32,233 nucleotides of DNA from a virus, in IMG/VR virus record IMGVR_UViG_3300027759_000280, positions 1 through 32,233 of that record; one strand, written 5' to 3'. The translations under genes and the position numbers were made by a program. Shown in pieces: positions 1 through 5,523 of the stretch. The notes under the pieces were generated by a model. That model saw only the letters and a list, made by a program, of their open reading frames with translations. It was not told where the DNA came from and did no database searches. The stretch's first letter is position 1, and the number at the start of each line of letters is the position of its first letter.

Positions 1-2
1 AT

Positions 3-197
3 CAAGCCAATAAAGATTCTCAACAAGCTCAAAGTGTTCGTGCTACCCGTGGTCAGAAACTAGCAGATTCCGATTGGACACAAGTAGCAGATTCACCTGT
101 TGACAAAGCAGTATGGGCTACATATCGCCAGGCTTTGCGTGATGTGACTGGCCAGTCTGGATTCCCTTGGACTATCACATGGCCAGACGCACCTTGA
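3..197 (+). CDS. Tail-fibre assembly chaperone, C-terminal part (5' end outside window)
   Basis: Open frame entering from the left edge and ending at TGA 195-197. The 64 visible residues carry the pattern of the phage tail assembly chaperone family (Phage_tail_APC-like): R-x-x-K-L-x-x-SDWTQ, then W-x-TYRQALRD, then GFPW-x-I-x-WP. Family members help fold or trimerise tail fibres and normally sit directly downstream of the fibre gene. Here the right end of the window is an unfinished tail-fibre gene, so the two are probably neighbours on a circular map (inference). The start codon is not visible. Confidence 0.8.
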   Translation, partial: QANKDSQQAQSVRATRGQKLADSDWTQVADSPVDKAVWATYRQALRDVTGQSGFPWTITWPDAP

Positions 198-203
198 TAA
201 ACC

Positions 204-401
204 ATGGATGCTGATGTTGACAAAAGGCTTGCCGTGCATGAAGCGATCTGTTTAGAAAGATATAACAACATTGATCGGTCATTGCGCGATGGGGACAAGC
301 GCATGACAAAGATTGAATACTTGCTCTATGCGGTAATCATTGCCGTTTTGTTTGGTCCAGGCGTGGCTGCCGAATTTGTAAAAAAGATATTCGGGCTATG
401 A
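204..401 (+). CDS. Small membrane protein, holin-like candidate
   Basis: 65 residues: a charged, probably helical N-terminal half (residues 1-38) followed by one hydrophobic segment at about 40-62 and a short basic end (VKKIF). This shape resembles XhlA-type phage haemolysin/holin-accessory proteins, but I see no diagnostic motif. The gene opens the lysis cassette, 6 bases after the chaperone stop. Its TGA overlaps the next ATG (ATGA at 398-401), which suggests translational coupling. Assignment to lysis rests on position next to spanin and endolysin genes. Confidence 0.65.
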   Translation: MDADVDKRLAVHEAICLERYNNIDRSLRDGDKRMTKIEYLLYAVIIAVLFGPGVAAEFVKKIFGL

Positions 402-490
402 AAGACTGGGCCGTGGCAATCATTGCTGCGGCCTGCATCACTGTTTTTGTGATTTGGGGCAGTTTTGTCATCATTTTGTTTTGGCCATGA
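398..490 (+). CDS. 30-residue transmembrane peptide
   Basis: A very short gene: M-K-D-W followed by about 24 strongly hydrophobic residues (AVAIIAAACITVFVIWGSF and onward) ending in FWP. It overlaps its neighbours by ATGA on both sides (398-401 and 487-490), the same arrangement as the rest of the cassette, which is the main reason to believe it is translated. It could be a mini-holin or antiholin. No family recognised. Confidence 0.55.
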   Translation: MKDWAVAIIAAACITVFVIWGSFVIILFWP

Positions 491-612
491 TTTATGCTCT
501 GGTCCTATTAGCAGCAGCTGCCGAATATCGATGCACTAGGTGGGCATGGACTGGTGATGTCTACAATCGGAAAGTTGTTTGTCTCAAATGGGAAAAGGTT
601 GAGAAAAAATGA
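487..612 (+). CDS. 41-residue secreted or membrane-anchored small protein
   Basis: Starts at the ATGA shared with the preceding peptide and ends at the ATGA shared with the following gene (609-612). It has a short hydrophobic N-terminus (residues 2-12, rich in Leu and Ala), then a conserved-looking core, R-C-T-R-W-A-W-T-G-D-V-Y-N-R-K-V-V-C-L-K-W, with two cysteines. From memory this tryptophan-rich core recurs in small proteins of aquatic phages, including cyanophages. Function unknown. Confidence 0.6.
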   Translation: MIYALVLLAAAAEYRCTRWAWTGDVYNRKVVCLKWEKVEKK

Positions 613-1103
613 TTGATCCGATGTTAGCCCTAGCAGGGATACAAAACGCCATCAGCATGGTCAAGAAGGCCAGCAAGGTGGCCAGTGACTTAGGATCACT
701 GGCTCCAATGATTGGCAAGCTCTTTGATGCCAAATCTACTGCCACCAAGGCATTGATTGAGGCAAAGAAGGGGAAAGGCTCAAACATGGGCACGGCCCTC
801 CAGATTGAGATGGCACTGGAGCAGGCCAGAGCTTTTGAGGAAGAGCTGAAAATGCTCTTTATGACCACAGGCAAAATCGATGTCTGGAATAAGATCAAAG
901 AACGTCAAGCCCAGATGGACATCGATGACGCAAGAGAACTGAGGTCTTTGCAGAAATCAGAAAAAGCGGCCAAGGCCAAAGAGGCCGAAATGCAAGAGTT
1001 GGCCATCATCATTGGCGGTGTGGCTTTTGTTTTGCTTTTGGTGTTTATTGGCATCAATGAACTGATGGACTTTTGTGCCACCACCAGAAGGTGTGGGAAG
1101 TGA
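609..1103 (+). CDS. Conserved phage protein with C-terminal membrane anchor
   Basis: 164 residues. The N-terminal 50 residues are Ala/Gly/Met-rich and weakly amphipathic. Residues 60-130 are charged and helical with Q/E/K-rich coiled-coil character. A clear membrane segment lies near 131-151 (LAIIIGGVAFVLLLVFIGI), and the protein ends in a short Cys-containing basic tail. The layout (DP-x-x-A-x-A-x-x-Q start, FDAK near residue 40, long charged helix) resembles hypothetical proteins of marine and freshwater phages. Overlaps both neighbours by 4 bases. Role in lysis is inferred from the cassette only. Confidence 0.7.
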   Translation: MIDPMLALAGIQNAISMVKKASKVASDLGSLAPMIGKLFDAKSTATKALIEAKKGKGSNMGTALQIEMALEQARAFEEELKMLFMTTGKIDVWNKIKERQAQMDIDDARELRSLQKSEKAAKAKEAEMQELAIIIGGVAFVLLLVFIGINELMDFCATTRRCGK

Positions 1104-1255
1104 ATGAGTATCAAAAAACTTTTGACCTGGCACTCAAAATATTCGTTTACGGATGTGTGGCTTTGTATTTTCTAGGTTTTCTTAAATTCTTGCCGGATGA
1201 TTTATCTGACAAAATTGTCAATTTATTGCTTGGTAGGATAGGATTGGGCAAATGA
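1100..1255 (+). CDS. Small membrane protein, GTG start
   Basis: I chose GTG at 1100 because it overlaps the previous stop as GTGA, matching the coupling seen throughout this cassette. An upstream ATG at 1073 would add nine residues encoded inside the previous gene. The 51-residue product has one membrane segment at about residues 9-26 and a second hydrophobic stretch near the C-terminus (IVNLLLGRIGLG). Holin-like in size and shape, but no family is recognised. It ends in ATGA, shared with the lipoprotein gene. Confidence 0.55.
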   Translation: MNEYQKTFDLALKIFVYGCVALYFLGFLKFLPDDLSDKIVNLLLGRIGLGK

Positions 1256-1455
1256 AATATCTATTGCTTCTGTTATTGCTGACTGGCTGCGAAGACCGCT
1301 ATCGGTACAAGTGCCAGAATCCTGACCATTTCCATGCAGCAGAATGCCAAAAGCCAAAGTGTCTATTCACTCAGCAGTGTCCAGAATACCTGGTCGCACC
1401 AATCTTGGAGAAACAAGTCAATGCAAACCAGCCAGAAGCCAAATCTAACCCCTGA
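1252..1455 (+). CDS. Small phage lipoprotein
   Basis: 67 residues. M-K-Y is followed by a run of leucines and the lipobox L-L-T-G-C (Cys13), so the mature protein should be lipidated and membrane-bound. After the Cys comes E-D-R-Y-R-Y-K-C-Q-N-P-D-H, a motif I remember from small lipoproteins of aquatic myo- and podoviruses, then four more cysteines that could form disulfides in the periplasm. Its last 35 bases overlap the next gene in another frame. It is not the Rz1 candidate, since a better one lies at 2153-2398. Confidence 0.75.
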   Translation: MKYLLLLLLLTGCEDRYRYKCQNPDHFHAAECQKPKCLFTQQCPEYLVAPILEKQVNANQPEAKSNP

Positions 1456-1945
1456 TGAGATCGAGGTCAGAGTCTGGGGCTTTGTGGTCATTGCCGTGAC
1501 TTGCATTCTTTGCTTCATTGTTGTTGCGCTTTTGTACTCTGTGACCTTTGTCACTCAGCCCATCAAATCCATGGCCCCGATTGACCAGGCTTATACCAAA
1601 ATGCTGAACGACATTGTTTTGCTCATTGTTGGCGGTATTGGTGCGGTGATGGGCAAGAAGGCAGTGGGGACTGCTGCCAAGGCTTTTGGTGGCCAGCAAT
1701 CCATGCAGCCAATGTGCCAACCCATGCAAGGCTATGGCCAGCAATACGGCTACAGCAACAATCACGGGTTTAATGCAAAGACCAATGGCATCCCAAGCCA
1801 ACCTTTTGGGGCAATGCCAACATGGACTAATCCAGAACTTGATGAGAGCTGGACTCCTGGTCCACCACCCACAACGCCACCAGATCATCTTGAGGATGAC
1901 CATGAGCGCGAGCAATTGGCAGCAGCCAGACAGGAGTCAGAATAA
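1421..1945 (+). CDS. Putative holin-like membrane protein with Gln/Pro-rich tail
   Basis: I start at ATG 1421, which has a GGAG Shine-Dalgarno at 1407-1410. The ATG at 1334 would lie deep in the lipoprotein gene. The 174-residue product has two membrane segments, about residues 18-43 and 63-80 (VLLIVGGIGAVMG), followed by a long soluble tail rich in Gln, Pro, Tyr and Asn, then an acidic end. Two membrane spans plus a cytoplasmic tail suit a class II holin, but this is inference from topology and from its place just before Rz/Rz1 and the endolysin. The stop overlaps the next ATG (1945). Confidence 0.65.
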   Translation: MQTSQKPNLTPDEIEVRVWGFVVIAVTCILCFIVVALLYSVTFVTQPIKSMAPIDQAYTKMLNDIVLLIVGGIGAVMGKKAVGTAAKAFGGQQSMQPMCQPMQGYGQQYGYSNNHGFNAKTNGIPSQPFGAMPTWTNPELDESWTPGPPPTTPPDHLEDDHEREQLAAARQESE

Positions 1946-2421
1946 TGTTTGGCATTCCATTACCCTATATTGCCCTGGCAATCTGCATTGCCTTGTTTGG
2001 TTCTTACCGAGGTGGCTATCACTTTGGCTGGGAAGACAGAGACAATGACATGAAGTTGGCCATTGCCAAAAAGAATGATGAAGCCAGAGCCAAAGAGAAA
2101 GAGCTTGGCGACAAATTGCAAGATCAAGAAACGAAACTCAGAAAGGCCCAAGATGATATTGTCAAAAAACAGTCTGCTATGCATGAGCTTGCTCGGACTG
2201 GCCGGCTGCGCCTCCCAACCGCAAGTTGTCCACAAGCCAGTCCAAGTGCCACCATTGCCACTGGAAATACACAACCCAGCCAGCCCGATGAAAGCGAACT
2301 TGAGCGACAGACTATTGCAACTCTTATCGACCTCGCAGCCGAAGGAGACAAAGCCATCACCAAGCTCAACGCCTGCGTCAGCGCCTACAACGAAGTGAGG
2401 AGCATGGTCAATGGTCAATAG
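1945..2421 (+). CDS. Rz: Rz-like i-spanin (inner-membrane spanin subunit)
   Basis: 158 residues with a single N-terminal membrane segment (about residues 5-20), then a long charged helical region (K/E/D/Q-rich, residues 33-75) and a second helical part near the C-terminus. This is the standard i-spanin layout. The assignment is strengthened by the lipoprotein gene nested in the +1 frame inside it (2153-2398), as in lambda Rz/Rz1. With Rz1 it would bridge inner and outer membranes and complete lysis after the endolysin acts. The 3' end overlaps the endolysin gene by 11 bases. Confidence 0.85.
   Translation: MFGIPLPYIALAICIALFGSYRGGYHFGWEDRDNDMKLAIAKKNDEARAKEKELGDKLQDQETKLRKAQDDIVKKQSAMHELARTGRLRLPTASCPQASPSATIATGNTQPSQPDESELERQTIATLIDLAAEGDKAITKLNACVSAYNEVRSMVNGQ
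2153..2398 (+). CDS. Rz1: Rz1-like o-spanin lipoprotein nested inside Rz
   Basis: Lies entirely within the Rz gene in another frame. From ATG 2153, preceded by AAAGG about 7 bases upstream, it encodes M-I-L-S-K then a hydrophobic core and the lipobox L-A-G-C (Cys19). The mature part is Pro-rich right after the Cys (QPQVVHKPVQVPPLPLEI), as in Rz1 proteins that sit in the outer membrane. An alternative ATG at 2183 gives a signal peptide that looks too short. At 81 residues it is within the usual Rz1 range. Nested Rz1 genes are well known from lambda, so the architecture is ordinary but diagnostic. Confidence 0.85.
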   Translation: MILSKNSLLCMSLLGLAGCASQPQVVHKPVQVPPLPLEIHNPASPMKANLSDRLLQLLSTSQPKETKPSPSSTPASAPTTK

Positions 2422-3004
2422 TGAGAAACTGTCCAAGCTCCACATTGGCCCAGAGTGGGTCGATGCGCTTAATGAGACTTTCCAGCGCTTTGACATTTCA
2501 ACGCCACTGCGCCAGGCTGCATTTATTGGCCAGTGTGGCCATGAGTGTGGCCAGTTTAGGATTCTTGAAGAGAACTTGAACTATCGCGCTGAAGCATTGC
2601 AAAAGCTCTGGCCCAAGCGCTTTGACGCGGCCAAAGCCCAGATGTGCGCCAAAAACCCCAAGCTCATTGCTAACACTGTTTATAGCAGCCGCATGGGCAA
2701 CAGGGATGAGGCCAGTGGCGATGGGTATCGGTTCAGAGGCCGAGGATGCATCCAATTGACTGGGTCGGCCAACTATCACCATGCTGGCCAAGCATTGGGT
2801 GTGGACTTGATCATGCAGCCAGAATTGGTGGCCACACCACAGTATGCAGCCCTGACTGCCGGCTGGTTTTGGGATGTCCAAAAGCTCAACCAGTATGCAG
2901 ATAACCAAGACTATCGGACTATGACCAAAAAGATCAATGGCGGGTTTATTGGCCTAGATGATCGGATCAAGCACATAAACCATGCGCTGTCTGTCCTGAC
3001 ATAA
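2411..3004 (+). CDS. Endolysin, glycoside hydrolase family 19 (chitinase-like)
   Basis: 197 residues forming one GH19 catalytic domain. The catalytic Glu lies in G-H-E-C-G-Q-F (Glu45). A second acid is likely Glu100 in M-G-N-R-D-E-A-S-G-D-G, followed by the family signature F-R-G-R-G-C-I-Q-L-T-G (108-118) and N-Y. Phage GH19 enzymes cleave the peptidoglycan glycan backbone. There is no signal peptide, so export would depend on a holin from the upstream cassette. The start overlaps the end of Rz (2411-2421). No separate cell-wall-binding domain is present. Confidence 0.9.
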   Translation: MVNSEKLSKLHIGPEWVDALNETFQRFDISTPLRQAAFIGQCGHECGQFRILEENLNYRAEALQKLWPKRFDAAKAQMCAKNPKLIANTVYSSRMGNRDEASGDGYRFRGRGCIQLTGSANYHHAGQALGVDLIMQPELVATPQYAALTAGWFWDVQKLNQYADNQDYRTMTKKINGGFIGLDDRIKHINHALSVLT

Positions 3005-3011
3005 TTACCCT

Positions 3012-3662
3012 ATGGCCAGCCAAACACAACAACTTGAGAATCCACCACAGCCGACCCTAGGTTATCCAACCGAGGTGTATGAGCGCAGGCATTTCAATGA
3101 GAATAATGGCACGCTGAATATTTACTTTAAAAAGCTCTCAACTGTCTTGGGGTCATTGTTTGGACCAAGAGGTGGGCGCTTTATGAATGCGCCCCATGGG
3201 GCATTTCAAGATTCGACCAACCAAGTGGCTGCCAACACCACCACGGCTTATGCGGTCACATTTAACACCACAGACTTTTCCAATGGCGTGACTATTGCCA
3301 GTGGATCAAGGATTACTGTGGCCGATGCCGGAATCTGGAACTTGCAGTTTTCCATTCAGTTTACAAACACGACAAATGCTTCTCAGGATGTGGATGTCTG
3401 GTTCCGGGTCAATGGCACAAATGTGGCCAACTCAAACAGCCGTTTTGGTTTTGCACCAAGAAAAGGTGCTGGAGACCCGTACCACACCATTGCTGCCATC
3501 AACTACTTTGTGAGCTTAAATGCGACTGACTATGTTGAGATAATGTGGAGGCCAACCGACACGGGTGTGTCCATTGAGCAATACGCTGCTGGAACAAGCC
3601 CGACACGGCCAGCAGTCCCATCAGCCATTGTCACAATGAGCTTTGTGTCTAACATTACCTAA
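3012..3662 (+). CDS. Virion protein with probable jelly-roll domain
   Basis: 216 residues. Residues 1-60 look like an attachment region (N-E-N-N-G-T-L-N-I-Y-F-K-K). Residues 62-215 alternate hydrophobic and Thr/Asn-rich strands: a tolerated start at GAFQDST, W-N-L-Q-F-S-I-Q-F near the middle, V-D-V-W-F-R-V-N-G, and Y-V-E-I-M-W-R-P late. This strand pattern resembles C1q/TNF-like jelly rolls often seen in phage receptor-binding or decoration proteins. That fold is inferred from pattern only. The start has little Shine-Dalgarno complementarity. Sits between the lysis cassette and the hub-like gene. Confidence 0.65.
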   Translation: MASQTQQLENPPQPTLGYPTEVYERRHFNENNGTLNIYFKKLSTVLGSLFGPRGGRFMNAPHGAFQDSTNQVAANTTTAYAVTFNTTDFSNGVTIASGSRITVADAGIWNLQFSIQFTNTTNASQDVDVWFRVNGTNVANSNSRFGFAPRKGAGDPYHTIAAINYFVSLNATDYVEIMWRPTDTGVSIEQYAAGTSPTRPAVPSAIVTMSFVSNIT

Positions 3663-3670
3663 TTGCCATT

Positions 3671-5149
3671 ATGTACATACCTTTAAAGTTACCCCCAGGT
3701 GTTTTCCGAAATGGTACTGAGTACCAGGCAGCAGGCCGATGGTATGACGCAAACCTAGTGCGCTGGTATGAGGGAACACTGCGCCCCATCAATGGATGGC
3801 GCACCAGGTCAAGCTCACAGATGTCAGGCTCATGCCGAGGCATCATCACTTGGCGCGACAATGCAAATGATCGCTGGATTGCTGCTGGTACGCACACCAA
3901 GCTCTATGTGATGAACGCGCTTGGGACACTCAAAGACATCACGCCAACGGGCTTCACCACAGGCTACGCAAGCTCTACAGTGCTGACCGGCTATGGCTAT
4001 AACGCCTATGGCATTTTTGCCTATGGTGTAGCAAGGCCAGACACTGGAACACCCATTGCAGCCACCACTTGGTCACTAGACAATTGGGGTGAATACTTGG
4101 TGGCTTGCTCTTCATGGGATGGTAAGATTTATGAGTGGCAATTGGGCTTTTCAACGCCAACAAAAGCGGCAGCCATCACCAATGCACCAGTGAGCAATAA
4201 GGCGGTTTTAGTCACCCAAGAGCGCATTATCTTTGCCCTTGGTGCTGGTGGTAATTCACGCAAGGTGCAATGGTGCGACCAGGAGAACAATACCCAATGG
4301 ACACCGGCAGGCGACAACCTTGCAGGCGACTATGAATTAGCAACGCCTGGATCACTTATGGCCGGCAAGCGGGTCAAGGGTGTGAATCTATTGTTTACCG
4401 ATGTGGATGTCCACACGGCCCAGTATGTTGGCGCTCCTTTTGTCTATGGCTTTGAAAAGGCTGCAAGTGGCTGCGGTCTGATTTCGGCCCAAGCAGTGGC
4501 GGCTATTGATACGGCAGCCATTTGGATGAGCAAGTCTGGCTTTTGGATTTATGACGGCTATGTCAAGCCACTGCCAAGCGATGTGTCAGATTACATTTTT
4601 GAAAATATCAACTTTGCGCAAGCCTCCAAGATTTATGCGGTCCATGTCAGCAAGTTTGGTGAAATCTGGTGGTTTTACCCAAGTGCATCGAGCAATGAAA
4701 ATGACTCTTATGTCACTTTTAACTACCGCGAAAATCATTGGAACATTGGCACATTGGCCCGTCTTGCTGGGGTTGATGCTGGGGTGTTTACTTATCCCTT
4801 GATGGTGTCTAGCGATGGCTACATCTACGAGCATGAGGTCGGTTTTGCTTATGACAGCGCCAGCCTTTATGCTGAGTCTGGACCAATCCAATTGGGCAAT
4901 GGCGATAATATTATGAGCATTCGCCAAGTCATCCCCGATGAACAAACTTTGGGTGAGGCTGTGGTTTCATTTAAAACCCGCAATTACCCAACCGGCAGTC
5001 AATCTTCATTTGGCCCATATACGGCAGCAAACCCAACTTCAGTGAGGTTTTCTGGCCGACAAGTTAACATGAAGGTGACTGGTAACACTTTGGCCGACTG
5101 GCGCATTGGGGTGATGAGACTTGATGCTGTGCCAGCTGGAAAGCGATGA
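3671..5149 (+). CDS. Tail hub / DNA-stabilisation protein, P22 gp10-like candidate
   Basis: 492 residues, beta-rich throughout, with repeated aromatic-Gly blocks such as W-R-D-N-A-N-D-R-W-I-A-A-G-T and I-W-W-F-Y-P spaced like blades of a beta-propeller. The opening (PLKLPPGVFRNGTEYQAAGRWYD) and a following N-G-W-R-T-R-S resemble the start of P22 gp10-type packaged-DNA stabilisation proteins, which close the portal and join it to the tail. Length is close to that family (about 470). This is a remembered resemblance, not an alignment. Its TGA overlaps the next ATG (5146-5149). Confidence 0.6.
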   Translation: MYIPLKLPPGVFRNGTEYQAAGRWYDANLVRWYEGTLRPINGWRTRSSSQMSGSCRGIITWRDNANDRWIAAGTHTKLYVMNALGTLKDITPTGFTTGYASSTVLTGYGYNAYGIFAYGVARPDTGTPIAATTWSLDNWGEYLVACSSWDGKIYEWQLGFSTPTKAAAITNAPVSNKAVLVTQERIIFALGAGGNSRKVQWCDQENNTQWTPAGDNLAGDYELATPGSLMAGKRVKGVNLLFTDVDVHTAQYVGAPFVYGFEKAASGCGLISAQAVAAIDTAAIWMSKSGFWIYDGYVKPLPSDVSDYIFENINFAQASKIYAVHVSKFGEIWWFYPSASSNENDSYVTFNYRENHWNIGTLARLAGVDAGVFTYPLMVSSDGYIYEHEVGFAYDSASLYAESGPIQLGNGDNIMSIRQVIPDEQTLGEAVVSFKTRNYPTGSQSSFGPYTAANPTSVRFSGRQVNMKVTGNTLADWRIGVMRLDAVPAGKR

Positions 5150-5514
5150 GTGACCAAGAACATTTGGAAAGGTTGCGCCACCATGTGGAGGCTGCCTTAG
5201 AATACTCTGGAGGCACACATAATTTTGATGACATTGCCGAGATGGTCGAAAAGCAGCAATTGCAGCTGTGGCCGGCCAAAGACTCGGTGGTGTTGACAGA
5301 GATCATTGTCTACCCACAACTGAAGAATTTGCATTACTTCTTGGCTGGTGGCGACCTAGATGAACTCTCTCGGATGAGACCATTGATCGAATCCTGGGGC
5401 AAATCACTTGGATGCACCAGGGTGACTTTGGCAGGCCGAAGAGGCTGGCAAAAGTCATTTTTGAAAGACGAAGGGTACAGTCCACAATGGTCTGTATTGG
5501 CAAAGAAACTTTAG
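5146..5514 (+). CDS. GNAT-like phage protein
   Basis: 122 residues. The core runs I-I-V-Y-P-Q-L-K-N-L-H-Y-F-L-A-G-G-D, then L-I-E-S-W-G-K-S-L-G-C-T-R-V-T-L-A-G-R-R-G-W, then a strand near the C-terminus. This order (strand, acidic patch, helix, GRRGW, G-Y) matches a widespread short phage family with an acetyltransferase-like fold that sits among tail genes. Whether it acetylates anything is unknown, because the acetyl-CoA loop is poorly defined. It is coupled to the hub gene by ATGA. Confidence 0.65.
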   Translation: MSDQEHLERLRHHVEAALEYSGGTHNFDDIAEMVEKQQLQLWPAKDSVVLTEIIVYPQLKNLHYFLAGGDLDELSRMRPLIESWGKSLGCTRVTLAGRRGWQKSFLKDEGYSPQWSVLAKKL

Positions 5515-5523
5515 GGGATAAAT

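Noticed and set aside
1445-1915. 156-codon minus-strand frame in the lysis cassette
   Set aside because: Opposite to a coupled plus-strand operon; its composition mirrors the real gene.
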